From Setophaga petechia (taxonomy: Eukaryota; Chordata; Aves; Passeriformes; Parulidae): 64,000 nucleotides of DNA. This document shows positions 1-11,180 of the stretch, one piece after another; within the stretch, counting starts at the first letter, position 1; the number at the start of each line of letters is the position of its first letter. The stretch lies in contig JANCRA010000060.1 in assembly GCA_024362935.1 (NCBI GenBank), positions 1,862,501 to 1,926,500 on the forward strand, written 5' to 3'. Below the pieces are notes generated by a model. That model was not told the DNA's origin and made no database searches. It worked only from the letters and a program-made list of their open reading frames with translations. A program made the translations under genes and the position numbers.

Positions 1-234
1 CCAATGGAGGATGCAGGATGGGGTCAAGAAAGCAGCGACTTCTTCCCCTGAGGGAAAGATGGATCCTCAAAAGTGGAGGCTGTGACCTCCCCGCCTGCCT
101 GCCCCTCATTCTCCTCCTCCTGCTGCTGCAGAGCTCTCCTGTTTCCCTGGGAGCTGCATTCCCAACGCTGCACACAGCCCAGGGAGTGCAGGGAGCTCGT
201 CCTGCCATGGCCTTGCCCCTGCTCACAGGAGAGG
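1..234. other. GC-rich unique sequence, no gene recognised
   Basis: Plain GC-rich single-copy sequence. An open frame from 18 to 341 (+) would start with a leucine-rich stretch resembling a signal peptide, but the remainder has no domain I recognise and runs into an AT-rich non-coding-looking island, so I do not call it a gene. Confidence 0.5.
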
Positions 235-375
235 AGGGCTCATTGTTTGCTTCAATTATCCCAAAGCTTCTTTACTTGGAGGAAAATAAAATATTTATCA
301 GGGACTTGTGGCTCTGGCGAAGGAGATTATATTCAAATTAAAATTTTAGATGCCTGTAAAATTAAATTGGCCTTA
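235..375. other. AT-richer island, candidate conserved non-coding element
   Basis: A sharp drop in GC within GC-rich surroundings, with non-repetitive text containing ATTTA, TTCAATTA and several AAATTAA-type homeodomain-like cores. It matches none of the repeats I know. In bird GC-rich regions such islands are often conserved enhancers, but conservation cannot be tested from one sequence. Confidence 0.3.
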
Positions 376-2650
376 GTGCAGGGCAGTTCCTGTCTCTGAC
401 AAGGAGAAGGGTTTCTCTGACCAGCCCTCAGCCTTTGGAGAGCTGTCCCCTCCAGCACTCCCAGTGCTGCCCAGGGGTCAGCTCAGGCTGCTGTGCCTGT
501 GCCACCAGCTGTGCCCAGCCTGGCAGACCCTTCCCCACATCCTGGGAGCACAGGGAGGTTGATCAGAGTGGGAGAGGACAGAGCTGCCCAGCCCAGCTCC
601 ACAGCCCTGCCCCAGCTCCTCTCCCACCACCTGATGGATGGGTCAGGTCCTCACCAGCCTCTGGAGGACCCTGGTCCTGGGACAGGTCCCTGACTTCTCT
701 GAGGTTTGTCATGGACACTCTTTGGCCCTCTCCCAATCCCCATTTTTGACTGAAATCCCTCCTGTCCCCAGGCCTGAGCCTGGCTTGGCCCTTCCCTGGC
801 AGTGTCCCTCCTGCCCAGGGTGTCCAGGGTGATGTCCCTCCCGGGCAGAGGAGCCTTCTCCAGACCTCTGGAAAACCCCACTGCCTGTGGTGGGATGCTG
901 TGGTGCCACCAGGGTGAGGGGACAGGCCCCCACAGACACTGTCCCTGCTGGGGAGGGCCCAGGGGCACAGATCAGTTTATAATGACTGAACTGTTTGTTA
1001 TCCCACGCCAGCCTTGCAGAAAATCCCTTTGCTCGTGTGTGTGGAGTGATGGGCTCCAGCTCTCCTCTCCTGTAGTGATGCTTTGTGTCCAAAAAAGTCA
1101 AGGATGGAGAAACTGTGCTGCCAAAGGGATGGAGAGCCACTGTCCCAGCTGGGCTGTACCTAGCAGACAGGATCTGTCCCTGGGCTGTTCCTGGCAGACA
1201 GGATCTGTCCCTGGGCTGTCCCAGGCTGCCCCACACAGCCCTGCTGTGCCCTGCCAGCCTGAGCACTGCTCCAGCTGGGAATCCAGGTCTCCAGGCTCCT
1301 GCTCCTTGCCCTCACACTATTTTTTTTTCCCACTGTTGCTGACAGCTTTGCCAGAGCTGGGGAAGCAGGATTTCATTTTGCTCTTATCCCCGAAGCAGAA
1401 ATGCACAAGCACCACGGAAAGAAATCTGAACCACAACGTGGAAATCCAGAGGGATTCAGGTGTGGCACGGCAGGGATCACCCAGGAGCCTCACTGCCAGT
1501 GAAATCCTACACTGAGATCAGAATCAGGGAGTTTAAGAACACATCCTCTCCCCTTTGTGCTGTCCTTGGGCTCCCATCCCCACAGGTGCTCCCTCAGCTC
1601 CGCTGCCTCCCCAGCAGTTCTGTGCTTTCCTCTTCCAGCCAGCCCTGTCCATGCAGGTTTTTCATTCCAGGATTAATGTCCCCAGCTCCAAAGGCTTCCC
1701 AAAGGCTTACAGGGCCATCAGGGGAGTTAACCCTTCCCTCTCCAGCAGGCAGGAACCTCCCCAGCATCACTGAGGGAATTAAACAGAGACATCAAAGGCC
1801 CTGTCAGAGCCGGGGGAAGGCAGGGACATTCCAAGTCCCAGCAGAGTCTCTGTCAGATTTAAAGAGGACAAATCCTTCAGAGATTTCTCCTTCAAGGGAA
1901 ACAAGGATGGAAGCACGGGGGTGGAGGGTCTGAACAGGCAGAGAGCAGCAGGAGTGAGGTGGGGCTGGGGGCACAAAGGACAGCACAAAGTCTGTCCCCA
2001 GGGACACCCCAGAGCCACACCCTGCACAGGAGGGGACCCTGTGGATCAGGCTGAGCCCCCACAGGGGACAGGCTGTGTTTGGTGTCCCCAAGGACAGCCA
2101 GGCCCTGCCCTGGGATCCCCCCAGTGCCCTCCCACTCAGCTCAACCAAGCCTCCAGAGCCAAACCCACTGCAGCCCCTCCCCAAACCCAGCGTTGTGTGG
2201 GATCCATCAGCCCTTGGGCTGAGTGCACAGCACAGGCTGTGGATCATGGAGCAGCTGCCTGGAGTGAATTTAGGGAATATAAGCCAGGCAGGCTCTGGGC
2301 CAGAGGCTGTTGTGACAGGGACACTTTGGAGCATCTCAGATAATCAGCACTCAACTGCCCCCAACGTTCTGGTGAATTGTCCAAGCCCCACCAGCTGCCC
2401 TGTGTGTGTCCCCGGTGTCCCCACCAGGCTGGGCAGCTCAGCCCAGTCCAATGTGGCTCCAAGGGAGGCTGCACAGGGAGCTGCAGCCTTCAGCCAGCCT
2501 CTGCAGTCCTCCTCATCCTCAGGGGAGGCTCTTCATCTCCTCCCTTCCCAGGTGGAACACATGGATGTGCCAGGGGTGAGGAACAGTGACACGGTGGCAT
2601 TTCAGGGGACTGAACACCAGAGACCCCTGAGAGCTGCTGGGCTGGGAGAG
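376..2650. other. GC-rich stretch without recognised gene
   Basis: Single-copy GC-rich sequence apart from the short 31-bp repeat at 1149-1222. Open frames such as 802-1515 (+, 237 codons) have cysteine/proline/serine-rich composition without domain patterns. They overlap open frames on the other strand, as expected of GC-rich non-coding DNA. Confidence 0.5.
1149..1222 (+). repeat. 31-bp tandem repeat, about 2.4 copies
   Basis: The unit beginning ctgggctgt and containing cagacaggatctgtcc starts at 1149, 1180 and 1211. The copies differ by only a few bases, so the duplication is fairly recent. Confidence 0.8.
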
Positions 2651-2727
2651 GGATGAGATGGGATGGGATGGGATGGGATGGGATGGGATGGGATGGGATG
2701 GGATGGGATGGGATGGGATGGGATGGG
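2651..2727 (+). repeat. (GGGAT)n pentanucleotide microsatellite
   Basis: About fifteen uninterrupted GGATG units, decaying into ggatggggtggcacgg at the right edge. The five-base period opens all three plus frames and two minus frames, which explains the spurious open frames across it. Such an array is likely to vary in length between individuals. Confidence 0.95.
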
Positions 2728-4117
2728 GTGGCACGGGATGGCATGGGGCCAGTGGGAATGTTTGGGACCCCAGGGCAGGTGGGATGGGAAGGTGGGAATG
2801 GCTGTGGGAGCCCAGGGCACTGCAGGGTGTTCAGTGCTGGGGTGGGGGGGTACCAAGCCCTTCCTCCAGCTGTGCTGAGTCCAGGGCTGCCCCTGCCAAG
2901 CTGGGCAGGTGCTGGCAGGACCAGGAGTGCTGGACATGGGCACCCTGAGGTGTGACAGGGCCTGAGTGCTGCTGAGCCCTCCCTGCCTGCTGGGAGCAGG
3001 GGTACCCTTGGAACAAGTCCCCAGAAGCTGGACTGGGACTCTTGAGGACCCACAGCCCCAGGAGGGGGGACACTGCTCCCAGAGCAATGCTGCAGGGTGC
3101 TCAAGGGTGGGGGGATCCCCCAGAGCCCTCTGCAGAGCCTCAGCACCCTGCAGGCAACAGCCACGAGACACCTGAGCTCACCCACAGGGGAAAGGGTCAG
3201 GGAAGGACAAGGAGACATCACAGGAGAACAGAATCCTGCAGCAGGAGGGACAGGGACAAACCCTGTCCCTGAGTGGGGTCAAACCCCAGCTCATCCCCTT
3301 GTCCACAGCACCAGCCAAACTCCCAGCCAGCTCCCCAGGAGCAGGCCTGGATGAAATCACAGCCTGGCACAATCCACGGACAAACCCCAGGAACGAGGGA
3401 TGCAAGAATTACAGGAACCTTTTTGGCTGATGGGAACGCCCAGATTTCTCCCAAGAGGTCACTGTGGTCACCAGAGCAGTGGTGGCAGCTGGGCTCTGTG
3501 CCAGGCAGGGAGCTCTGCCAGCTCTGCTGGGGGCACCCCACGAGCACAGGGCACTCAGCTCCAGGGGAAAACAGCAGCAGCAATTGCAGATGAAATCTGT
3601 TTTTCCAGGCAAAATAGGAACCAAAGGGAACGTGGCTGCTGTGGGAATGGCTGCAGCCCTGGGCAGCAGTGCTGGGCTCTGTGACCTCTGTCACACCTCA
3701 GAGCTGCTGATGTTCCTGAGCTTCCCCCCCTGCCCCTGCCTCAGCCTGGCAGCGTGGGGCAGGGCTGGAGCAGGGAGGGCAGGGATGGAATCCCTGCCTG
3801 CCAGGGAGGGACCAGGGACAAGGACACAGCACAGCACAGCTGGCCTCTGGCAGCCCTGTCTCCTACAAACTCTTCTCTCCAAGGGCTTCCAAGCAAACTG
3901 TCTGGAACTCCAGGATGCCCCAACCCTGCCTGGGTCACCAGGCCCAGGGTCTGGCACCAGGGAGGAGCCTCTGCTGTGGCCCAGGTGCCAGGCACTGCCT
4001 GGGGGACGCTGGCACACCTGGGCACAGCTCAGCTGAGGGACTGCCCCAGAACCACCTGGGGCTGCCTCAGGCCAGGAGGGCACCCTGGGAGCTGCAGGCA
4101 GGAATTCCTGATGGCTG
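2728..4117. other. GC-rich stretch without recognised gene
   Basis: No repeat family, RNA gene or convincing exon was seen. A slightly AT-richer patch at 3585-3625 (around gatgaaatctgtttttcc) is the only compositional feature. Overlapping open frames on both strands carry no recognisable domain. Confidence 0.5.
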
Positions 4118-4172
4118 CACACCTGCACTGGCACCACACCTGCACTGGCACCACACCTGCACTGGCACCACA
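4118..4172 (+). repeat. 17-bp tandem repeat, three copies
   Basis: Three identical 17-bp units, cacacctgcactggcac, follow head to tail from 4118, then a partial fourth. Perfect identity points to recent expansion. Confidence 0.9.
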
Positions 4173-4377
4173 CCCAGCTCCCCAGGCAGGGAGGAGGACA
4201 GACCCCACACCCAGGCCCCACATCTTCCCTCCCTGTGACCCTCAGCTCTGTCCCAGAGAGGTGCCAGGACATCAACAAGGAGGTGAAGTCCCTGTGACAC
4301 CCCAACACCATTGAGTAATGGGCTGTCACCTGTGGGACCACATGGCCTGGGTGACCCTGAGCCACAGGCATGGCATG

Positions 4378-4778
4378 GATAGGGGGTCAGGACCCACAAG
4401 TGGGGATTTAGGGGATGTTAGACACATAAATGGGTGTTTGGGCCCCCTAAATGGGCCTTGGGGAGTTGTGTTCACAGATGGGGGTCAGGGAGTGTTGGGA
4501 TCCATAAGTGGGGAGTTGAGGAGGGTTTGGATCCTTAGATGGGGTTTGAACCTCACAGATGGGGGTCAGGGGTGCGTTGGGCCCCTCAGACTGGGTCTGG
4601 GGGGTGTTTGGACCCATAGATGTGAGGTTAAGGGGGAACAAGGACACACAGAGAGGAGTCAGAAGGGCATTGGTGTGGGACTGAGGGGTGCAGGGGCCCA
4701 TAGGAGAGGGTTGAAGGGACCCCATCACCCACAGATGTGGGGCAGAGGGGTTTTGTGACTCATATCTAGGGGTCAGGG
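4378..4778 (+). repeat. Degenerate minisatellite, unit about 35-40 bp
   Basis: Recurrent variants of 'ttggacccatagatggggtt' alternate with 'gtcaggggtg' blocks about every 35-40 bp. Divergence between copies is high, so this is an old array. The 146-codon open frame through it (4318-4758, +) shows only the repeat (TDGGQG-like blocks) and is not taken as a gene. Confidence 0.7.
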
Positions 4779-5249
4779 TGCATTTGGAGGGCACAAGAGC
4801 CCCAGCCAGACTTGGGGACTGTCCTGGGGTCTGGCATGGGGCAGGGGCCACCCCAGGAATGCTGTGGGGCACTGAGGCACAGGTGGAGCAGGCAGCGATG
4901 TCTCCCCGTCCAGCTGCTCGTGGAGGGTCAGTGACAGGGACAGAGCTGGGGGTGTCCCACAGGTCCCCCAGTGCCAGGGGCTGCTGCAGGAGGTGGGCAC
5001 CGAGCTGGGCACGGCCGGCCCGGAGAGCTGGCAGCCTCCGTGTGGGAACCGGGCACAGAAGGGTTTGCAGCTGCGAGCCCAGAACAATCCTTCACAGGAC
5101 AAAACAGCTCCTGATCCTATTTTTATGCCGTGGTAGGAGCGTGCCCTACAATTCCCAGGGTGGCTCTTATGGGGACAGAGACATCAGGCAGGAGAAGGAA
5201 AAAGCAAAAAGCCGGAGGGAGGCAGGGCTGGGAGGATGAGTTACAGCGG

Positions 5250-5358
5250 AGACTGAGGGAATCTCATTTGTATGGCCTAGAAAGGCAGCGCTGCAGGGGA
5301 ACAGGATAACACTGTATAAATATCTAAAGGGCACTTGTGTGAGGAAGGGGGAAAGTGA
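5250..5358 (+). mobile_element. CR1 LINE fragment, old copy
   Basis: The stretch 'actgagggaatctcatttg' followed by 'tataaatatctaaaggg' matches the avian CR1 3' UTR segment preceding the usual tail, in plus orientation. It is diverged and 5' and 3' truncated, so family placement is from memory of the consensus only. Confidence 0.5.
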
Positions 5359-5490
5359 CGCATGCGGCAGCCGTGGGAGGGACGCGATGGGCCGGAGCCG
5401 GGAACGCTTCCCGAGGGAGCCGCGGCTGCTGCAGCCGGGGACAGAGCGGGAGCCTGCCAGGGCTGCGGGGGCTGCAGGGCACGGGCACGG
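5345..5490. promoter_or_regulatory. Small CpG cluster
   Basis: CpG density rises locally (gacgcgatgg, ggagccggga, gccgcggctg) well above the neighbouring sequence. It is too short for a standard CpG island. It could be an alternative promoter or enhancer, or chance in GC-rich DNA. Confidence 0.25.
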
Positions 5491-5685
5491 GGGAACAGCC
5501 TGGCACGAGCAGCTGGTGGGCCTGGCACAGCTGAGAGGCTGAGGTGGCACTGTCCCCACAGCCCCACAGTGACCAGGGCTGACCAGATCTCTGAGGGGCT
5601 GTTCCTGCTGGCTCAGCACCGAGCTCCAGGTGCCCTGGCACAGCCTGACCTCTCCATTCCCTCTGCCACCACAGCTTCCCAAAGG

Positions 5686-5935
5686 ATGGAATCATTACGG
5701 CTGGAGAAGCCCTCTGAGACCGCTGAATTCAATCCTTAACCCAGCACTGCTGAGGCCACCACTGAGCCGTGTCCCCAGGTGCCACATCCACACGGTTTTT
5801 GAGCACTTCCAGGATGGTGACTCCACCACTCTGCCCTGGGCAGCTGGGCCAGTGTCTTTCCACGAAGAAATTTTCCCTTATAATCCCTAAGGATTTTCAC
5901 CGAATCCAAACCTTCCCTGGCACAACCTGAGGACT
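5686..5935 (-). mobile_element. CR1 LINE 3' fragment
   Basis: Reads as the reverse complement of a common avian CR1 subfamily. The markers are 'ttaacccagcactgctgagg', 'gagcacttccaggatggtga', 'ccctgggcagctg' and 'acgaagaaattttccct'. The same subfamily recurs at 19,790 and 21,557. Confidence 0.85.
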
Positions 5936-6221
5936 GAGGCATTGAAAAACCCGAGTCCTTTCCAGCACAGAAATTCCCTGCAGAATTCCAGCCTGAGGCT
6001 GACCTGCTTCCCCCTGGCCATGAGGAACCTGCCCAGGCTGGTTTGGGGTGTCCTTGGAGCGCAGCCCCCGGGCTGGGCTGTGTGGGATGAGAGGAACCCC
6101 AGCGGTGCCAGAACAGAGCGTGCTCCCATCCCTGTCTGCATTCCTGCCCCTCTCCCGGCTCTTCCCTGCAAATCCGAACTGCTTTTCACAATCACATTTG
6201 CTTTTTCTTCTTCAAAATATT

Positions 6222-6241
6222 AAAAAAAAAAAAAAAAAAAA
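6222..6241 (+). repeat. Poly(A) run of 20
   Basis: An uninterrupted run of twenty A follows ttcaaaatatt. No gene-like or SINE-like body precedes it. CR1 elements do not end in poly(A), so I read it as a simple mononucleotide repeat and not a retrocopy tail. Confidence 0.85.
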
Positions 6242-6639
6242 GGCTTTTCTCTGTGCCGTTGCCATGTGCAAACCCACACAAACACCAGGAAAAGCCGGCG
6301 CCGGCTCCGCAGAGCCCGTGCCCGCAGAGCCCCTGTCACAGGCAGAGCCGGGAAACAGGAGAAAAATAGATTTTCCCTTCAGCCCTTCCAGACACATGAC
6401 TGAGACTTATTATAGCAATAACAGGCACAGGGGGTTGCAGAGGCTGTCTCTGTGTGTTCCTCCCTCGCTGCTGAGCCCCTTCCCTCCCCAGGGAAGGTGG
6501 GGCAGGTTCTGTGCCAGCAGCCCCAGGGCTCAGCACAGCTCGGGAAGGGTTCTGGGATCAGGAATCCCTCAGGCTCCAGCGGGAGGGAAGCCGTGGAGCA
6601 GGGCTCCATCAGGAGATGGGGCTCCTGAGGAGCAGGGTC

Positions 6640-6985
6640 GGGGGTGTTCAGCTTGAAGAAGGGAAAGATCCAGAGCCGCTTTCAGTGCCCAAAGGGGCTC
6701 CAGGAGAGCTGGAGAGGGACTGGGGACAAAGGCCTGGGATACCAGGACAAGGAGGAATGGCTTCCCACTGCCAGAGGGCAAGGTCAGATGGGATTTTGGG
6801 AGGGAATTCTCCCCTGTGACAGTGGGCAGAGCAGCTGTGGCTGCCCCTGGATCCCTGGAAGTGTCCAGGGCCAGGTTGGACATTGGGGCTTGGAGCAACC
6901 TGGGGCAGTGGAAGGTGTCCCTGCCATGGCAGGGGGTGGCACTGGATGAGCTTTGATGTCCCTTCCAACCCAAACCATTTTAGCA
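6640..6985 (+). mobile_element. CR1 LINE 3' end
   Basis: Collinear with the CR1 3' UTR in sense orientation. In order: 'gttcagcttgaagaaggga', 'ggctccaggagagctggag', 'ccactgccagagggca', 'gctgtggctgcccctggatc', 'gtggaaggtgtccctgcc' and the terminal 'ccttccaacccaaaccatt'. It is 5' truncated as usual for CR1. Confidence 0.95.
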
Positions 6986-7680
6986 TTTACCAAGGATTCC
7001 CAGCTATTTAGCTGGCTCTGAGCCTGGTGCATGTTCCTGACTCCCCAGTTTGCAACAGCACAGCACAAACCATGGGATGTGTGTGTGCTGGCACTGGAAG
7101 CCCTTCCTCCCCCTCCTTCCCCTCTTCCTCCTTCATTCCCACCCACCAGCCCAGCTCTGGGCACACACTGCCAGGGGCAGGAGCTCCAGCAGAGCAGCCT
7201 TTGGGATGATTATCCCATATGCACTTATCTGCAGAGGTTGGAAAACACCAGCACGTCTGGATATGGCCATTTCCGAGTGCATCTGTAATGACCCAGGCTC
7301 CCCGGAGGAGGGAAACGGTGCTGCTGGCTCTGGAACTCCTGCCCAGCCAGCTCTGGGTTGTCATGGGAGCCACATCTGTCACATCTGTCACTCACTTCTC
7401 CCCAGGCCTGTTAAGGAACCCAGGTCACCCCAGCCTTCCCCACTGGGCTGTGTGCCCACCCTGGATCTTGCTCTCCCCTCTGCTTTGAGGCCACTGTACC
7501 CCCAGAGGGCAGCTGGGGTGGCTCCTTTGCCAGCAGCCAGGGAAAGGAGAGCAGCCCAGGGCCTGGGCAGGGCAGAGAGATCCCAAAATACAGCAGAAGG
7601 ACACAGGGCAGGTGTCACTGCTCACTGAATCCTGGCACATCCACCCTGTGCAGTGTGGATATCACAGCTGGGAAGGGCTG

Positions 7681-8127
7681 TCTGTGTGTCCTGTCTGTGT
7701 CTGTGTGTCCTGTCTGTGTCTGTGTGTGTCCTGTCTGTGTGTCCTGTCTGTGTCTGTGTGTCCTGTCTGTCTGTGTGTGTCCTGTCTGTGTGTCCTGTCT
7801 GTGTCTGTGTCTGTGTGCCCTGTCTGTGTCTGTGTGCCCTGTCTGTGTCTGTGTGTCCTGTCTGTGTCTGTGTGTCCCATCTGTGTGTCCTGTCTGTGTG
7901 TCCTGTCTGTGTCTGTGTGTCCCGTTTGTGTGTCCTGTCTGTGTGTCCTGTCTGTGTCTGTGTGCCCTGTCTGTGTCTGTGTGCCCTGTCTGTGTCTGTG
8001 TCTATGTGTCCTGTTTGTGTCTATCTGTCCTGTCTGTGTGTCCTGTCTGTGTCCATGTGTCCTGTCTGTGTCTGTGTGCCCTGTCTGTGTCTGTGTGTCC
8101 TGTCTGTGTGTCCTGTGTCTGTGTGTC
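7681..8127 (+). repeat. Minisatellite of TGTCCTGTCTGTG(TC)TG units
   Basis: About 450 bp built from tgtgtcc, tgtctgtg and tgtctgtgtc modules in variable order, mean period about 15-21 bp. All three plus frames stay open (CVLSVSVCP-type repeats). There is no sign of selection for any one frame, so no protein is proposed. The strand is strongly T/G rich. Confidence 0.95.
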
Positions 8128-8255
8128 CAGGCTCCCCTCAGGCCCTGTGGTCCCAGGACTCAGAGCTGTGCCCTCCTTGCCCTCCCTGCCCTCTCTGGGC
8201 TCCTGGGAACAGAGCCAGGGCAGCACCTGCTGGGCACTACAGAGCCACGGCAGCC

Positions 8256-8405
8256 CTGAATGGTTTGGGTGGGAAGGGATTTAAAAATCATCTTGTTCCA
8301 CCCCTGCCAGGGCACAGACACCTTCCACCAGGCTGCACGGGTCTTGGAGCCCCAGCAGCCACAGCTGCTCTGGGCACCCTGTGCCAGGGCCTCACCCGCT
8401 GGGCA
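8256..8405 (-). mobile_element. CR1 LINE 3' end, minus strand
   Basis: Opens with 'ctgaatggtttgggtgggaa', continues through 'cagacaccttccaccaggct' and 'cacagctgctctgggcaccc', and ends near gggcctcacc. This is the CR1 tail in reverse. A plus-strand CR1 lies only about 230 bp to the right. Confidence 0.9.
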
Positions 8406-8632
8406 CAGCTCCTGCCGTGCCCAGGGCACCCAGCCCTGCTCAGCACAGCCCTGCAGGGCTGATGTGAGGCCACCTGAGCAGGAGGCTCCTCCAAGGTCAC
8501 TGCAGAGGGTGTAGGGGCAGGGGAAATGAGGAACCACGCCCAGTGTGGGTCCATTGGGGATCAGATGAACCCACAATGTTTCTCTTGGGCTTCAGCACCT
8601 CATCCCCAGAGCCAGCTCAGAGTCCCTCACTA

Positions 8633-9035
8633 TGGAGCCAGGCTGGGAGAGCTGAGGATGTTCAGACTGGGGACGAGAAGGCTCCAGGGAGAGCTCAGAG
8701 CCTCTTCCAGTGCCCAAAGAGGCTCCAGGAGAGCTGGAGAGGGACTGGGGACAAAGGGCCTGCAAGGACAGGACACAGGGAATGGCTGCCCACTGCCAGA
8801 GGGCAGGGATGGATGGGATATTGGGCAGGAATTGTTTCCTGGGAGGGAGTTGAGGCCCTGGCACAGGGTGCCTAGAGCAGCTGTGGCTGCCCCTGGATCC
8901 CTGGCAGTGCCCAAGGCCAGGCTGGAGGGGGCTGGAGCACCCTGGGACAGTGGAAGGTGTCCCTGCCATGGCAGGGGATAGGACTGGATGAGCTTTAATG
9001 TCCCTCCCAACCCAAACCATTTGGAGATTCCATAA
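8633..9035 (+). mobile_element. CR1 LINE 3' end
   Basis: Well-preserved CR1 3' UTR in sense: 'ggagccaggctgggagagct', 'gatgttcagactggggacg', 'gctccaggagagctggag', 'agctgtggctgcccctggat', 'ggaaggtgtccctgccatgg', 'tcccaacccaaaccatttgg'. It is the same subfamily as the copy at 6,640. Confidence 0.95.
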
Positions 9036-10028
9036 TTCCCTGAATCTCCACTTTCCTTCATCACTCCTCCACAACTTGAACTCTTTCAGCCAAGCTGAGA
9101 ACAGAGGGGAGGGAGTGACCCCAAGGTTTTGCAGCCCCTGTGCCATGCCAGGACTCTGGCTGTGCCTGCTGGGGGAGGTGGGGCCGTGCTGGTGGCACTG
9201 GGACACCCCCGGGGCTCAGGGTGAGGGGTGGGTGCTCAGGGGTGTCCCCCCACACAGGGGTGATGCAGCACAAAGGGATCAGCCCCAGGGAGCCCCTCCA
9301 GGGGGGCTTTTCCCCAGCAGACACCAGCCCAGAGGAGCAGCTGTGGCTCCTCCAGAGCTGAATCCCTGCCCAGATGCCTCCTGGAGCAGGGAGGATTTGT
9401 CCTCTCCCAGGCCTGTCCTGAGGCACAGGCAAAGCCCTTGGGTGTGCCTGGCAGAGGCTCCTCAGCCAAGGACACGCTAAACTGGCCGGGATCAGGATCC
9501 TCCCAGTGCAGCCCAGACTGGCTTTGGCTCCTGGCAGGGATTGAGCTGCACCTGCAGGGATCCCCTGCACAGAGCCCCCAGGGCTGCTGGCCCTGCTGAG
9601 GTGCTCCTGGGCCGTGGCACGGGGTCAGGGCACTGCTGGGACTGTTCCTGAGCCAGCACATCCCTCACTGCATGTCCCTGCAGAGCAGAGGGAAGGGAAG
9701 GAGCTCCAGGAGAGATCCAGGCACAGAACTCTGTGCCAGCCTGCCCTGGGCCCTGGGAGCTGGGCTGGGCCACCATGGTCCCAGGCCTGCACCCGCTGCT
9801 GACTCTGCACCAGGACCATGGAGGAAGCTCCAGCTCTTCCCTCCATGAAGGCTCCAGCCTTTGTCACCCTCAGGTGACAAGGAGCCTTTCCAGGGGCTCC
9901 AGGGCAGCACTGCCCCACTCACAGCTCTGCTGCAGACCAGAAGTGCTGCTCCCAGTCCAGCACATCACCCATCCCAGGGGCTGCCAGGCACTGAACAGGG
10001 GAACAGCCTGTCCCCAGCATGACCCCAA
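9036..10028. other. GC-rich stretch without recognised gene
   Basis: Single-copy sequence with no exon, RNA or repeat that I could recognise. The open frames on both strands are proline/glycine/serine-rich and mutually overlapping. Confidence 0.5.
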
Positions 10029-10162
10029 CCTGTCCAAGCCTGTCCCAGCCTGTCCCCAGCCTACCCCAGACTGTCTCAGCCTGTCTCCAGCCTGTCCCAG
10101 CCTGTCCCCAACCTGTCCCCAGCCTGTCCCCAGCCTGTCCCCAGCCTATCCCAGCCTGTCCC
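10029..10162 (+). repeat. Minisatellite of CAGCCTGTCCC units
   Basis: Twelve or so 10-12 bp units of the form agcctgtcccc, with variants such as acctgtcccc and agcctatccc. The period varies by one base because of the C-run length. Confidence 0.9.
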
Positions 10163-10281
10163 TGTGCCCCAGTGCTCAATCTGGGCAGGGGAGACATCAG
10201 CTCCTACCTTGTACCTGGGGCCAGAGGGATCTGTTCTTTTTCGGCCCCAATGTCTTTCCCTGGTGTCCATGGCCCCTGACC

Positions 10282-10341
10282 CTGTGCCAGCCCGTGTCCT
10301 CTGTGCCAGCCCGTGTCCTCTGTGCCAGCCCGTGTCCTCTG
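10282..10341 (+). repeat. 19-bp tandem repeat, three copies
   Basis: Three near-perfect copies of ctgtgccagcccgtgtcct. Confidence 0.9.
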
Positions 10342-10631
10342 TCCCCACGGCCAGAGCTGGAGGTGAGTGCTGAGGGTGGGACAGAGCCCACCCAGGAGGG
10401 GCTGTTTCAGCACTAATTAGATCCCAGGAAACCTCCTGGATGGCGAAGCTCCAGCCCTGCCACCCCCTCAGGACATTGTCCATGCCTGGATTGCTGCGTG
10501 ATTCCCATCTCCATAATTCACCCGAACCCTGGCGGGCTCAGCTCACGGCTCACCGGCTCTGATCCCACTGCAGCAGCGCCAGCGAGGCCAATGGCACAGG
10601 GGGGACACGGGGATGATCCGGGCATGGATTC

Positions 10632-10861
10632 CCCATCCATCCATCCATCCATCCATCCATCCATCCATCCATCCATCCATCCATCCATCCATCATCCATC
10701 CATCCATCCATCCATCCATCATCCATCCATCCATCCATCCATCCATCATCCATCCATCATCCATCCATCCATCCATCCATCCATCATCCATCCATCCATC
10801 CATCATCAATCCATCCATCCATCCATCCATCCATCCATCCATCCATCCATCCATCCATCCC
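10632..10861 (+). repeat. (CCAT)n array with CATCATCC interruptions
   Basis: About 230 bp of CCAT tetranucleotides broken at intervals by the three-base-shifted junction 'atccatcatccatcc'. The same motif and interruption occur at 16,457 (same strand) and 59,644 (opposite strand). Confidence 0.97.
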
Positions 10862-11180
10862 ACCAGGTGTTCCCAACCTGCCCTCCTCTTCCTCCTTCAC
10901 CCCAGACAGCAGCACTGGGAGGAAGAGGAGTGGAGGAAGGCTGTTCCCCGGGCTAGCTGGGCTCAGAGCCCTGTGTCCCCTGAGTCCCGACTGTGGCCAG
11001 GGCTGGGCAGGGCTGGGGGCCAGAGGGAAACTGGGATTGTGGATGAGGGGAGGGACAGATCCCGCTCAGAGGGGGGGCACCCGGTGTCATCTCCAGGGAC
11101 AGCCCATTGACCCCGGCCCAAGGCAGGGACAGGCGGGCAGAGGACACCAGACACAGCCTCCCAACATCCCACGTGCCTGG

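Noticed and set aside
18..341. 107-codon open frame with an N-terminal leucine-rich stretch resembling a signal peptide
   Set aside because: Weak context, no recognisable mature domain, runs into an AT-rich non-coding-looking island, and an equally long overlapping frame exists.
2651..2727. GGGAT array as interstitial telomere repeat
   Set aside because: The unit is GGGAT (five bases), not TTAGGG; no hexamer was found.
6222..6241. Poly(A) run as tail of a processed retrocopy
   Set aside because: No gene-like or SINE-like sequence upstream and no target-site duplication seen. CR1 does not generate poly(A)-tailed retrocopies, so a simple A-run is more likely.
7612..8462. Cysteine/valine/serine repeat frames that look keratin-associated
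   Set aside because: Three equally open frames produced by the TGTCCTGTCTGTG minisatellite. No start or end structure of a keratin-type gene.
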